46,803 nucleotides of DNA from an uncultured Sphingomonas sp. (GCA_913777325.1 CAJYSA010000060.1:1-46803), one strand, 5' to 3'. Numbered from the stretch's first letter, positions 11,520 through 20,569 are shown. Numbers and translations are program-made. Notes: generated by a model from the letters alone, not told the origin.

Positions 11520-12800
11520 TCAATCGACCTTCACGCCCCCCTTCACCACCGCGACCGGACGCTCCAGCACCGTGACGTCACGCAGCGGATCGCCCGCCAC
11601 CGCCACCATGTCGCCATAGCGCCCGACCGCGATCGCGCCGACGTCGCCCTCGCGCCCCAGCGCCTGTGCCGCGCTGACCGTGGCGGCGCGGATCGCCTGC
11701 AACGGCGTCATCCCCCATTGCACCATCTTGGCGAACTGCTTCGCATTGTCGCCGTGCGGATAGACGCCCGCGTCGGTGCCGAACGTCATCGGCACGCCCA
11801 TCCGGAAGGCGCGCTGGAACGTCTGGCGCTGTTTCAGCCCGATCGCCTTTTCCTTGTCCAGGCTCTCCTGCTCGGTGCCGTTGGCGGTCCCGGTCGCCAG
11901 GATATAATCGTCGTTGTAGATATCCATGTCGAACCAGGTCTTGTGGTCGATCGCCAGCTTCATCGCCTCGTCGGAGGCCAGGCTGGCATGTTCGATCGTG
12001 TCGATCCCGGCGCGGATCGCCGCCTTGATCCCCTCGTCGCCATGCGCGTGCGCGGCGACCTTCATGTGGAGCATGTGCGCCTCGTCGGCGATCGCGCGCA
12101 TCTCCTCCTCGCTCAGTTGCTGCCCGCCGACCGAATCGCCCAGCGAGAACACGCCGCCGGTCGCGCAGATCTTGATGACCTCCGCGCCATATTTGTGCAG
12201 CCAGCGCACCTTGGCGCGCGCCTCCTCCGGGGTATTCACCACCGAGGGCAGCTTCTTGTCATAGGAGGGCGGCAGCGCATTGTCGTCGCAATGCCCGCCG
12301 GTCGCGCCGATCGCATAGCCGGCCGGCACGATCCGCGGGCCGACCAGCCAGCCGCCATCGATCGCTTCCTTGATGCCGACGTCCTGGAAATCCGCCGCGC
12401 CGACGTTGCGGACCGTGGTGAAGCCCGCGCGCAGCGTCTTCCGCGCATTGGCCACCCCCACCGCACCCCAGAAGCTGTCGGTGTACTTGAACGTCTTGTA
12501 GCCGCCGATCTCCGCCAGCGAGGTGAGATGGACGTGCATGTCGATCAGCCCGGGCACCAGGGTCACGTCGCCCAGGTCGATGCGCGTCGCCCCCGCCGGC
12601 GCCGCCGCACCGCTGCGCGTGCCGATCGACACGATCCGCCCGTCGGTGACGGTGATCACCGGATCGGCGACGATCGCGCCCTTCTCGACGTCGAGCATCC
12701 GCGCGGCGATGATGACGCTGGTGTCGGCGAGCGCCGGGGCGGCGATGGTCAGCGAGGCGACGGCGGCGGCGGCGGCGCGCACGCCGGCAAGTGATGTCAT
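11520..12800 (-). CDS. Exported amidohydrolase (imidazolonepropionase/prolidase-like)
   Basis: A 426-residue metal-dependent hydrolase of the amidohydrolase superfamily, probably periplasmic: residues 1-25 form a signal peptide ending ALA. The metal-binding HVH is at residues 89 and 91 (LIDMHVHL), a lysine that could be carboxylated lies in AEVIKICATGG, further histidines in KVAAHAHG and TIEHASL, and the final Asp in TFGTDAGVYPHG. Homologues include Xaa-Pro dipeptidases and other cyclic-amide hydrolases, so the substrate cannot be fixed from sequence. It lies beside the LysR gene, both minus strand. Confidence 0.85.
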   Translation of the reverse strand: MTSLAGVRAAAAAVASLTIAAPALADTSVIIAARMLDVEKGAIVADPVITVTDGRIVSIGTRSGAAAPAGATRIDLGDVTLVPGLIDMHVHLTSLAEIGGYKTFKYTDSFWGAVGVANARKTLRAGFTTVRNVGAADFQDVGIKEAIDGGWLVGPRIVPAGYAIGATGGHCDDNALPPSYDKKLPSVVNTPEEARAKVRWLHKYGAEVIKICATGGVFSLGDSVGGQQLSEEEMRAIADEAHMLHMKVAAHAHGDEGIKAAIRAGIDTIEHASLASDEAMKLAIDHKTWFDMDIYNDDYILATGTANGTEQESLDKEKAIGLKQRQTFQRAFRMGVPMTFGTDAGVYPHGDNAKQFAKMVQWGMTPLQAIRAATVSAAQALGREGDVGAIAVGRYGDMVAVAGDPLRDVTVLERPVAVVKGGVKVD

Positions 12801-12863
12801 GATGTACGGTCCCCTTTTCGCGCATCATGACGCGTGCCCGCGCCAACGCAAGCGGCGGGACGA

Positions 12864-13751
12864 TCAGTCCTTCAGCCGCGCGCTCAAAAACGCGATCAGC
12901 GCGTCCACCCGTGCCGGGCGCAGCGCGCTGGGCGGGGTCAACAGGTGAAGCCCGATCGGCGATGGCGCCCAGTCGTGCAGGATCTCGACGATCCGACCCG
13001 CGGCCAGCGCGTCGGCGACGATGAAGCCCGGCAGCCGCGCGATCCCCAGCCCGGCCTCCAGTGCCGCGACCAGCGCCTCGCCGCTGTTCGCCGACAGCGG
13101 CCCCGCCGCGCGCACCGACACCTCCGCCCCCTCCGGACCGCGAAACCGCCATGGCCCGGTGACATTGGTATAGCCGAGCAGGCGGTGCTCGCCGAGCTGC
13201 GCGGCATGCGTCGGCGTGCCGTGCGCCGCCAGATAGGAGGGCGCCGCGACCAGATGCGCCGCGATCGAGCACAGCCGCCGCGCGCGCAGCGAGCTGTCGG
13301 GCAGGTCGGCGATCCGCAACGCCACGTCGAACCCTTCCGCGACGATATCCACCCGCGCGTCGGACAGATGCAGCTCGATCTCGATCTGCGGATGCGCGCG
13401 CAGGAACTCGGCGATCAGCGGCGCGACATTCTTCACCCCGAAGCTCATCGGCGCCGCCAGCCGCACCCGCCCGCTCGGCAGGGTCGCGCCGTCGCGTGCC
13501 GCCTCCTCGGCGGCGTGCGCCTCCGCCACGATCCGCGCGGCATGCTCGGCCAGCGGCACGCCCGCCTCGGTCAACGCCAGTCGGCGCGACGTGCGATGGA
13601 ACAGCGAGACCCCCAGATGCGCTTCCAGCCGCGACACCGCCTTGGATACCGTCGCCTTGCTCAAACCGATCGCATCCGCCGCGCCGCTGAACGAGCGATG
13701 CTCGGCCACCGCCGCGAAGATCGCCCATGCCTCAAGGTCGGGAAGCCGCAT
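12864..13751 (-). CDS. LysR-family transcriptional regulator
   Basis: A 295-residue LysR-type regulator. The N-terminal winged helix-turn-helix (residues 3-60) contains SFSGAADAIGLSKATVSKAVSRLEAHLGVSLFHRTSRRL; a substrate-binding domain follows from about residue 90. The start at 13751 (MRLPDLEAW) is chosen from the family N-terminus; the open frame runs far upstream over the pirin gene as a shadow. It is divergent from pirin and wrbA across 99 nt that hold a 17-bp palindrome, so it very likely controls them and itself. The inducer is unknown. Confidence 0.92.
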   Translation of the reverse strand: MRLPDLEAWAIFAAVAEHRSFSGAADAIGLSKATVSKAVSRLEAHLGVSLFHRTSRRLALTEAGVPLAEHAARIVAEAHAAEEAARDGATLPSGRVRLAAPMSFGVKNVAPLIAEFLRAHPQIEIELHLSDARVDIVAEGFDVALRIADLPDSSLRARRLCSIAAHLVAAPSYLAAHGTPTHAAQLGEHRLLGYTNVTGPWRFRGPEGAEVSVRAAGPLSANSGEALVAALEAGLGIARLPGFIVADALAAGRIVEILHDWAPSPIGLHLLTPPSALRPARVDALIAFLSARLKD

Positions 13752-13769
13752 GTCGCGCAAATTACTGTG

Positions 13770-13786
13770 TGAAACGATCCGTTTCA
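13770..13786. promoter_or_regulatory. Palindromic operator between lysR and pirin
   Basis: TGAAACGATCCGTTTCA has perfect 7-bp arms around ATC. A further CGTTTC half-site follows at 13789-13794. The placement in the divergent promoter region, 19 nt from the LysR start and 65 nt from the pirin start, fits a LysR regulator binding site with an adjacent activation half-site. Confidence 0.65.
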
Positions 13787-13850
13787 ATCGTTTCTGTTTT
13801 AGCGAGGGTGCGCGCTCCCTAGCTTGGCGGCAACGAAACGGAGGTTGACC

Positions 13851-14615
13851 ATGACCGACACCGCCACCCTGAACCGCACCGCCGCCGCTACCGGCCCGAT
13901 CGGGGGCATCGAGCGCCGCGCCTTCGACACGCTCGGCCACGCCGATCACGGCTGGCTTGATGCGCGCCACCATTTCTCCTTCGCCAGCTATTACGATCCG
14001 GCGCGGATGAGCTGGGGCGCGATCCGCGTGTGGAACGACGACACGATCGCGCCCAACAGCGGCTTTCCCCCGCACCCGCATCGCGACGTGGAAATCGTCA
14101 CCTACGTCCGCAAAGGCGCGATCACCCATCAGGATTCGCTCGGCAACAAGGGCCGTACCGAGGCCGGCGATGTGCAGGTGATGAGCGCCGGATCGGGCGT
14201 GCGCCACGCGGAATACAATTTGGAGGCCGAGCCGACCACCTTGTTCCAGATCTGGATCGAGCCGACCCGCAGCGGCGGCGCGCCGAGCTGGGGCGCCAAG
14301 CCCTTTCCCAAGGGCGATCGCTCGGGTCGCTTCGTGACGCTGGCCAGCGGGTTCGACGCGGACGTCACCGGCCCCGCCGCCGCGCTGCCGATCCGTGCCG
14401 AGGCGCGTGTGCTGGCCGCCACGCTGGCGGCGGGAGAAACGCTGACCCACGAGGTCGGCGCGGGCCGCCACGCCTATCTCGTCCCCGCCACCGGCGCGAT
14501 CGAGATCGACGGCCAGCGCTTCGACGCGCGTGACGGCGCGGCGATCGCCGGCGGGCGCATTGTGACCATCACCGCGATCGACGAGGCCGAGCTGGTGCTC
14601 GTCGACGCCAACTGA
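13851..14615 (+). CDS. Pirin family protein
   Basis: Pirins are bicupin iron proteins; some bacterial ones act as quercetin 2,3-dioxygenases, others as redox sensors. The start at 13851 follows a GGAGG site and gives 254 residues. The four metal ligands of the family are visible as His75 and His77 ([12 protein letters not shown]) and His119 and Glu121 ([10 protein letters not shown]). The second cupin ends the protein. It is followed 20 nt later by wrbA, and the pair faces a LysR gene, an arrangement known from many proteobacteria and linked to oxidative or electrophile stress. Confidence 0.92.
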   Translation: MTDTATLNRTAAATGPIGGIERRAFDTLGHADHGWLDARHHFSFASYYDPARMSWGAIRVWNDDTIAPNSGFPPHPHRDVEIVTYVRKGAITHQDSLGNKGRTEAGDVQVMSAGSGVRHAEYNLEAEPTTLFQIWIEPTRSGGAPSWGAKPFPKGDRSGRFVTLASGFDADVTGPAAALPIRAEARVLAATLAAGETLTHEVGAGRHAYLVPATGAIEIDGQRFDARDGAAIAGGRIVTITAIDEAELVLVDAN

Positions 14616-14635
14616 TCCTGAAAGGAGCTGACGAC

Positions 14636-15238
14636 ATGACCAAGGTTCTCGTTCTCTACTACTCGTCCTACGGCCATATCGAGCAGATGGCGGATGCGAT
14701 CGCCGAGGGCGCGCGCAGCGGCGGCGCCGAGGTCGATATTCGCCGCGTCGCGGAAACCGCGCCGGCGGATATCGTGAAGGCTGCCGGGTTCAAGACCGAC
14801 ACCGCGCATCCCGAGATCGAGGGGCCGGACGCGCTCGCCAACTACGATGCGATCGTCGTCGGCGCGCCGACCCGCTATGGCCGGATGCCAAGCCAGATGG
14901 CGGCCTTCTGGGACACGACCGGCGGGCTGTGGATGAAGGGCGCGCTGGTCGGCAAGGTCGGCGGTGCCTTCACCTCCACCGCCAGCCAGCACGGCGGGCA
15001 GGAGACCACGCTGTTTTCGATCCTCACCAACCTGCTCCACCACGGCATGACGATCGTCGGGCTCGACTATGGCTTCCAGGGGCAGATGGGGCTGGACGAG
15101 GTGAAGGGCGGCACGCCCTACGGCGCCAGCACGCTCGCCGATGGCGACGGAAGCCGCCAGCCGAGCCAGGTCGAGCTGGACGGCGCGCGCTACCAGGGCA
15201 AGCGCATCGCGCAGACCGCCGCAAAGCTGTCAGCGTAA
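14636..15238 (+). CDS. wrbA: NAD(P)H:quinone oxidoreductase, WrbA type
   Basis: WrbA proteins are tetrameric FMN enzymes that reduce quinones by two electrons. The 200-residue product has the flavodoxin-like N-terminus [20 protein letters not shown] (phosphate loop), the [16 protein letters not shown] active-site loop near residue 80, and [13 protein letters not shown]. Length matches type IV NQO (about 198-200). It lies 20 nt after pirin with an AAAGGAG ribosome binding site, and is likely co-transcribed under the LysR regulator. Confidence 0.95.
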   Translation: MTKVLVLYYSSYGHIEQMADAIAEGARSGGAEVDIRRVAETAPADIVKAAGFKTDTAHPEIEGPDALANYDAIVVGAPTRYGRMPSQMAAFWDTTGGLWMKGALVGKVGGAFTSTASQHGGQETTLFSILTNLLHHGMTIVGLDYGFQGQMGLDEVKGGTPYGASTLADGDGSRQPSQVELDGARYQGKRIAQTAAKLSA

Positions 15239-15247
15239 TCGCAAGAA

Positions 15248-15279
15248 GGCATCGTGTCGCCTCATCGCGGCACGATGCC
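15248..15279. other. Stem-loop after wrbA
   Basis: Nine-base-pair arms GGCATCGTG and CACGATGCC enclose a partly paired 14-nt loop, 10 nt after the wrbA stop. There is no T-run on either strand, so it is a possible Rho-dependent or stabilising 3' hairpin. Confidence 0.45.
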
Positions 15280-15284
15280 CCTCT

Positions 15285-15361
15285 CGTCATCGCGAGCGTA
15301 GCGAAGCAATCCAGGGCGTCATGATACGGCGCCGGATTGCGTCGCTACATTGGAGATGACG
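15285..15361. repeat. REP-type palindrome, diverged copy
   Basis: The left arm (15285-15314) matches the 6273 repeat with two substitutions; the right arm (15332-15361) is more degraded. One substitution in the left arm (CATC) is matched by its complement (GATG) on the right, so the outer pairing is retained. Confidence 0.7.
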
Positions 15362-15379
15362 ATCCGGAACCCGCGTTCC

Positions 15380-16168
15380 TCACCGCTTCGGTGCGCGCGC
15401 CACCCGACACTTGCCCTTGCGGCATTCCGGCGGCGCGATCGCCCTCATATAGACCGGTGGCGGAACCACTCCCGAAATCACCACCGGATCGCGGGGCACC
15501 CCCGGATCCGCCGGGAAGCGCGACCGCGCGCTGGCGAACAGCGCGCGTGCCCGCGCCGCGCCCGGCGCCCGCGCACTCGCCCCCACCCAGCGCCAGTGCC
15601 ACGGCTCCCACTTCACCCGCTGCCGGTTGCCGGCGGGGAACGACATCTCGAAGCCGTAGCGCGCGGCATTCTTCACCAGCCAGCGGAACGCCGGGGTCGC
15701 CGCCACGCACGCCTCCGCATCCGGGCAATCGTTGCGGCGCGGACGGAACGCGAAGTCCAGCGCGAAGCCGGTGGCATGCTCGCTATGCCCCGGCGGCGCG
15801 ACCGACAGCGCGCGTTGCGCCGCATCCGCCTGCCCTTCGCGACAGAATACCGACTCCTGATACGCGATCGAGCGATGGCACGACAGCGCCAGGATCTGCC
15901 CGCCCGTCGCCGGATCGCGCGCGGCGGCCTCGATCAGCCGTTGCAGGTCGGGCAGCACCTCGCGACGCAGGACGCACGTGTTCACCGCCAGCGCGGCGGG
16001 CACCGGCACCAGCGTGTCGGGCGCGGCATCGCCATAGGGAAGATGCCCCAGCATCCGCCCGTCCGCCGCGCTCGCGGCGCGACGACCGTCGCACAATTGC
16101 GCCCGGGCGGGGCTGGCGGCCATGGCGGCCATGGCCGCCAGCGCGAGGAGGATCGACGGAAGACGCAT
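15380..16168 (-). CDS. Exported D-Ala-D-Ala carboxypeptidase/VanY-like peptidase
   Basis: A 262-residue periplasmic peptidase of the M15 (VanY) family that would trim peptidoglycan stem peptides. Residues 1-23 are a signal peptide ending ARA. The zinc-site motif SEHATGFALDF supplies His and Asp, and EPWHWRW supplies the catalytic Glu and last His. Several Cys (for example LCDGRR, VNTCVL, LSCHRS) suggest disulfides in the periplasm. The start at 16168 is set by the signal peptide; the longer open frame upstream is antisense to the pseudouridine synthase. It is divergent from that gene by 45 nt. Confidence 0.85.
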   Translation of the reverse strand: MRLPSILLALAAMAAMAASPARAQLCDGRRAASAADGRMLGHLPYGDAAPDTLVPVPAALAVNTCVLRREVLPDLQRLIEAAARDPATGGQILALSCHRSIAYQESVFCREGQADAAQRALSVAPPGHSEHATGFALDFAFRPRRNDCPDAEACVAATPAFRWLVKNAARYGFEMSFPAGNRQRVKWEPWHWRWVGASARAPGAARARALFASARSRFPADPGVPRDPVVISGVVPPPVYMRAIAPPECRKGKCRVARAPKR

Positions 16169-16213
16169 CGCGCCCTCTGGCCATGCCGCGCGCCAACTGG
16201 CAAGAGCCGGGCC

Positions 16214-16870
16214 ATGTTGGGTGAGCGTGTTCTTTTCCTCGATGGCGAGGCGCTGGTGATCGACAAGCCGGAGGGCCTGCCGGTCGATCCGCCGCGCGCC
16301 GGTGGCCTCAGCCTCGAGAACCATCTGTCGTCGCTCACCTTCGGGTTCCGGCGCTGGCCGGTCGCGGTCCATCGGCTCGATCGCGACACCAGCGGCTGCC
16401 TGCTCCTGTCGCGCAACCCCAAGGCACATGCGCGCTTCCAGCAGGCGTTCGAGGGCGGGCGCGTCGTGAAGCGCTATGTCGCGATCCTCGACGGCACGCC
16501 CGCGGAGGCGGAGGGCGTGATCGACCTGCCGCTTGGCAAGACCTCCACCGCCGAACACGGCTGGCGGATGACGCGCGACGCGCGCGGCAAGGCGGCGCGG
16601 ACCGCGTGGCGCCTGCTGGCCACCCAGGACGGCCGCGCGCTGGTCGAGTTCCGCCCCGCCACCGGCCGCACGCACCAGATCCGCGTCCACGCGCTCGAAG
16701 GCCTGGGCTGCCCGGTCACCGGCGACCCCGTCTACGGCAGCGCGCACCCCGCCGGCATGATGCTCCACGCCATCGCCCTGACGATCCCGCGCGAGGGCAA
16801 GCCCGACGTGACGGCGGAAGCACCCTGGCCGGAGCGCTTCACGGCGCTGGGTTTCGACAACCCGGCCTGA
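16214..16870 (+). CDS. RluA-family pseudouridine synthase
   Basis: A 218-residue RNA pseudouridine synthase. The catalytic motif HRLDRDTSG places the nucleophilic Asp at residue 56; the VIDKPEGLPV strand and the ATGRTHQIRVHALEGLGCPVTGDPVYG block are typical. It lacks the N-terminal S4 RNA-binding domain found in RluC and RluD, so it resembles RluA/TruC-type short enzymes. The RNA target (rRNA or tRNA) cannot be set from sequence. It starts at 16214 and stands alone between a divergent peptidase and a convergent PEP-CTERM gene. Confidence 0.9.
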   Translation: MLGERVLFLDGEALVIDKPEGLPVDPPRAGGLSLENHLSSLTFGFRRWPVAVHRLDRDTSGCLLLSRNPKAHARFQQAFEGGRVVKRYVAILDGTPAEAEGVIDLPLGKTSTAEHGWRMTRDARGKAARTAWRLLATQDGRALVEFRPATGRTHQIRVHALEGLGCPVTGDPVYGSAHPAGMMLHAIALTIPREGKPDVTAEAPWPERFTALGFDNPA

Positions 16871-17100
16871 GGGTTCATGCCATCGGGGCCGTAGTAGGGT
16901 TTTCCGTTCAACCCCATAGTGCATCATTAGATTGACCGAGGCCGGGGCACCCTCCGCCTCGGTGACAACCTTTGCAGGCGGTCGGTCGGAGGGTGCCCAC
17001 AGCACCCGCGCGGCCTTGGAAGCTGGTGTTCCCTGCCCCGATAGCAACGTTATTGGATGCCTGAGCTATTGTCCAAAAAAGCGCGCCACTTGCGCTAAGA

Positions 17101-17730
17101 TCACGCGTTCACGACAGATGGACGACGGCGCATTGCCGCGCCAATTATAGCGAAGCCGCCGATCATGAGCGCCCAGGTTGCTGGCTCGGGCAAAGCACCG
17201 GGAGCGGCAATTGCGAACCCATTGCCGCTGTAAGTCATGATAGCAGCATCCACAGGTGCGTGGAAAAAATTAGTCGAATAATCGATTAACACGTTCGCGT
17301 CTAAGCTCGGGTAAGTGTAGGCGTAACCGACCATTTTTCCGGGTCCGACCAACGATGTGACCTTTGCCGCGTCAACGCCGATAACGCTGCTCGGCGTATA
17401 AGCAGAGAGCAGGATGCCTGCAATGCTGCCGACACCGCTGCCCGAGAATGTCCAGTCGACACCCTCATAAGAAGCGAGCATCAGGTACAACGGCTGTCCA
17501 CCCTGATCATCAACAACGACATTAGCAGCGTGGCTGTGGACATGATGTGTCGAAGCCTCGTAAACGCTGAGCAGATAGCTGGATTTGCCATCGGCGACCG
17601 GCGTCTCAAACCCAGTCACGGAATAGTTGCCGTATTCTGCACTGGTGCGAGTAAGCGTCGCGGCGCTTGCCGGACCGGCGGCAAGGAAGATGGCGGACAA
17701 CAGGTTTGCGAGCGCAACCGACTTGAACAT
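17101..17730 (-). CDS. PEPxxWA-type sorting-signal exported protein
   Basis: A 209-residue exported protein of unknown function. Residues 1-23 form a signal peptide (SAIFLAAGPASA). The C-terminus carries the PEP-CTERM sorting signal: PEPATWALMIGGF, a hydrophobic helix and the basic AMRRRPSVVNA end. Such proteins are thought to be processed by an exosortase at the inner membrane and tied to exopolysaccharide. No exosortase gene is in the window. The gene and its flanks look clearly less GC-rich than their neighbours, which may mean separate ancestry. The body (Ala/Gly/Ser-rich beta-like) has no recognisable domain. Confidence 0.85.
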   Translation of the reverse strand: MFKSVALANLLSAIFLAAGPASAATLTRTSAEYGNYSVTGFETPVADGKSSYLLSVYEASTHHVHSHAANVVVDDQGGQPLYLMLASYEGVDWTFSGSGVGSIAGILLSAYTPSSVIGVDAAKVTSLVGPGKMVGYAYTYPSLDANVLIDYSTNFFHAPVDAAIMTYSGNGFAIAAPGALPEPATWALMIGGFAIIGAAMRRRPSVVNA

Positions 17731-17983
17731 GACAAATTACCCCCTGAATCGGCCGCTCCAAAGGGCGGTCCGACGACACGTCGGCGCATCAACGGCCCCG
17801 ATCCGGCGCTGCTTTAGATTAGATGACCCCGGCTGTCTTTCTCGAAATCTTTATGGATCGTGAACGTGGCATTCGTCGACGATGCATTGATAGGTCGGGA
17901 AGTTAAAGCGATGGCAGGGATCGCGTAGCGTGGCAACAAACGGCTGCTTTCGCGCATGCCCGGCCTCCGCCCCCCACCGCACT

Positions 17984-18406
17984 CTAATCGAAGCTAGGCT
18001 TCTTCCGCCCCGACTTCACCGCCGAGCGGCCCTTCTTCGCATCCACCCGCCGCACCTGCGACGCGCGCGTCGGCTTGGTCGCGCGCCGCTTCGCCTGCAC
18101 CACCGTCGCGTCGCGCACCAGCGCGAGCAACCGCTCGCGCACCTCGGCGCGGTTCATGTGCTGCGATCGCGATCCCTCCGCGCGCAGCGTCAGCACGCCC
18201 TCGCGCGTCATGCGCGTTCCCGCCAGTTCCGCCAGCCGCACCTTCACCCGCTCGGGCAGGTCGGATGCGGCGACGTCGAAGCGCAGCAGCACGGCCGAAT
18301 CGGTCGTGTTGACATGCTGCCCGCCCGCCCCGCCCGATCGGGTGAAGCTTTCCTCGATCAGGTCGGTGTCGATGCTGATCGACCGGGTGACGGGGATGCG
18401 GGCCAT
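17984..18406 (-). CDS. arfB: Alternative ribosome-rescue factor ArfB
   Basis: ArfB (YaeJ) hydrolyses peptidyl-tRNA on ribosomes stalled without a stop codon. The 140-residue protein has the GGQ motif at residues 28-30 (TRSGGAGGQHVNTTDSAV) and the basic C-terminal tail (KRRATKPTRASQVRRVDAKKGR...KSGRKKPSFD) that enters the empty mRNA channel. The start at 18406 (MARIPVTRSISID) is preferred over an in-frame ATG 12 codons upstream. It lies 75 nt after the DUF1996 gene on the same strand. Confidence 0.93.
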   Translation of the reverse strand: MARIPVTRSISIDTDLIEESFTRSGGAGGQHVNTTDSAVLLRFDVAASDLPERVKVRLAELAGTRMTREGVLTLRAEGSRSQHMNRAEVRERLLALVRDATVVQAKRRATKPTRASQVRRVDAKKGRSAVKSGRKKPSFD

Positions 18407-18481
18407 TCCCGCTGCATAACGGCGAAGGCCCGCCCGCACCATCGGTGCGCGCGGGCCCTTGGAACCAGCCGGTGACCGCGA

Positions 18482-19729
18482 TCAGGCGGGCACGTCGACC
18501 AGTCGCGGATGCGCCGCCCAGTCGAACTTCGGATCGGCACGGAGCTGCCGCCCGTTGCCCAGGTCGCCGCCGCTGCAGTTCAGCAGCTTGTTGATGCAAT
18601 TGTCCATCCACGCCTTCATGACGTCGTCGTCCCACGCGCCCAGCCAGTCGGCATGCAGCGTCGAGCCCGGGCGCATCGGCGCCATGCCCGGCATGTTGTC
18701 CGACGACAGCGACCAGGTCGGCTTGCCCGGCGCCCACTCGCCCGACGTGTCCAGGTTCTCGTCGACGGTGTACCAGGCGCCCATCGTGAACACCGGCAGG
18801 ATGTACGGCTTGTTCTTCGGGCAGACCAACTGGCCGCGATCGTTGAACGAGGTGTAGCCGACATGGCTGCGGTGATCGGCGCTGTTCAGGTTGCGCCCGT
18901 CCCAGCAGTCCGGCCCGGTCAGGATCGCGCCCAGCCGGTTGCCGACCGGGCAGTTCTTCGCGGCGGTCACGATGTCGGGATAATGGCCCGGGGTCGCGGT
19001 CGGCCCGTCGCAGTTGAAGTAGAAATGGTCGGACTCGCCGGTCGCCATGTTATACCCGAAGATATAGCGCATGCCGCGCGGCAGCGCGACGCACGCCTTG
19101 CCCGCCACCTGGCAGTCCGGGCTCGTGTCGGGCAGGCGCTTGTAATAGATCGAGACGTAGTCGGGGCGCACGACATGCCCCTTGCCGTCCAGCATCGCCG
19201 GCATCCAGTATGCCGAGCGGTTGAGCATGTTGCCACAGGTGCTGTCGCCCTTCACGCGCAGCGCGCCATAGGTCGAATAGGCGTTGGCGCTCGTATTGCC
19301 GAAGAACTGGTGCAGGTGCGATTTGCCGGGCTGGCCCGGATAGACGATCGGATCGTCGCGCAATACTTGCCCCGCGCTGCACATGAAGCGGAAGGCGCCG
19401 ACCACGTCGGGGCGGCCGCTGCGCGGCAGCTCGCCGGTGCCCCATGACGGCACCAGCAGCGGCGCGGCGTTGAAGTTCGAGACGAACCGCTGGAGCTGCC
19501 CCTGGCCCGGCTTCAGGTTGGTCGTCACCGCGCCGATCACCGGCTCGATCGCATTGGTCGCCGCCGCCGCGACCGATGCCGGCACCACGCCGCTCACGCT
19601 GCCGGCAGTGGAGGTGATGACGCCCACACCATTACCGATCGTGCTTGCCACGCTGGAAAGACTGGTTGCGGCCAAAGCACTGGAAGCAGCCAAGACCATG
19701 GCGCCCGAAATCACGATCTTTTTCATCAT
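18482..19729 (-). CDS. Exported DUF1996 family protein
   Basis: A 415-residue secreted protein. Residues 1-21 are a signal peptide (MMKKIVISGAMVLAASSALA), then about 100 Ala/Val/Thr-rich residues. The DUF1996 domain runs from about residue 115: RFMCSAGQVLRDDPIVYPGQPGKSHLHQFFGN, NRSAYWMPAMLDGKG, FNCDGPTATPGHYP, CWDGRNLNSADHRSHVGY. The conserved His (SHLHQF), Cys and Asp residues suggest a metal or sugar site, but no activity is established for the family, which is best known from fungi and actinobacteria. The second Met is also a possible start. An AT-rich stretch (about 19800-19935) upstream may hold its promoter. Confidence 0.85.
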   Translation of the reverse strand: MMKKIVISGAMVLAASSALAATSLSSVASTIGNGVGVITSTAGSVSGVVPASVAAAATNAIEPVIGAVTTNLKPGQGQLQRFVSNFNAAPLLVPSWGTGELPRSGRPDVVGAFRFMCSAGQVLRDDPIVYPGQPGKSHLHQFFGNTSANAYSTYGALRVKGDSTCGNMLNRSAYWMPAMLDGKGHVVRPDYVSIYYKRLPDTSPDCQVAGKACVALPRGMRYIFGYNMATGESDHFYFNCDGPTATPGHYPDIVTAAKNCPVGNRLGAILTGPDCWDGRNLNSADHRSHVGYTSFNDRGQLVCPKNKPYILPVFTMGAWYTVDENLDTSGEWAPGKPTWSLSSDNMPGMAPMRPGSTLHADWLGAWDDDVMKAWMDNCINKLLNCSGGDLGNGRQLRADPKFDWAAHPRLVDVPA

Positions 19730-20011
19730 TGTCCCTGGCGTTGCTGGCGTTCTCGGAACCTTGGCGACCGTTGAACGCTGTTAAGACACCGGCACGGCCG
19801 GCGCCGCGCTGTAGAGACATGATTAGCGGCAAAACCCTAACATAATCTAACACTTTTGCTTTATTTTCGTTAAGACTCTAAATACTTAGGGGTAGGCCTC
19901 TATGGTGCGGGTTACTTCCTGTTTACTACATTTACCAGATCGCTAACTTCAGCTCGTCGTGCGGCACGCTCCCTCTGGCGCACAGGCCCCGTCACGCCTA
20001 CCTCGGCCCGC

Positions 20012-20491
20012 ATGTATGCTTTTCACATCGAGGCCGAATCGAAGCCGGCGCTGTACCGCGAACTGCTCGGCGCGCTCGACGCGCTGACCGCGGGCGAGGC
20101 GGATGGTATCGCGAACATGGCCAATGCCGCCGCGCTGATCGCGCAATATCTGCCGGACCTGAACTGGTCGGGATTCTACCGGCTGGTCGGTGGCGAGCTG
20201 GTGCTCGGGCCGTTTCAGGGGAAGGCGGCGTGCATCCGCATCCCGCTGGGCAAGGGGGTGTGCGGCACGGCGGCGGCGGAGCGGCGGACGCAGCGCGTCG
20301 CGGACGTCCACGCCTTCCCCGGCCATATCGCGTGCGACGCGGCCAGCCGCTCCGAACTGGTCGTCCCGATCGTCCGCGACGGCACGCTGCTCGGTGTCCT
20401 CGATCTCGACAGCCCGTCGCCCGCGCGCTTCGACGAGGAAGATGCGCGCGGTTGCGAGGCGTTGATGGCGCTGCTGGCGCCGCGGCTATAG
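20012..20491 (+). CDS. msrC: Free methionine-(R)-sulfoxide reductase (GAF domain)
   Basis: A 159-residue GAF-domain enzyme that reduces free L-methionine-(R)-sulfoxide, part of oxidative-damage repair. The three cysteines of the fRMsr active site are present at 74 (KAACIRIPLG), 84 (KGVCGTAA) and 108 (HIACDAASRSELVVPI), and the substrate-pocket segments NWSGFYR and LGVLDLDSP match the family. Length is normal (about 160-165). It is convergent with an M28 peptidase gene across a REP-type palindrome. Confidence 0.93.
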   Translation: MYAFHIEAESKPALYRELLGALDALTAGEADGIANMANAAALIAQYLPDLNWSGFYRLVGGELVLGPFQGKAACIRIPLGKGVCGTAAAERRTQRVADVHAFPGHIACDAASRSELVVPIVRDGTLLGVLDLDSPSPARFDEEDARGCEALMALLAPRL

Positions 20492-20492
20492 T

Positions 20493-20569
20493 CGTCATTG
20501 CGAGCGTAGCGAAGCAATCCAGGGAGTCCTGATCCGACCTTGGATTGCTTCGCTACGCTCGCGCTGACG
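20493..20569. repeat. REP-type palindrome between convergent genes
   Basis: Arms 20493-20522 and 20540-20569 are reverse complements with three mismatches. Compared with the copy at 6273, the arm core changes from GCGCAGCG to GCGTAGCG, and the opposite arm changes from CGCTGCGC to CGCTACGC. The pairing is preserved by compensating changes. It begins 2 nt after the msrC stop codon and may serve as a shared 3' hairpin. Confidence 0.82.

Noticed and set aside
12259-13728. Minus-strand frame overlapping both the amidohydrolase and LysR genes
   Set aside because: Arg/Gly/Ala-rich composition and no motif; typical out-of-frame product of GC-rich DNA.
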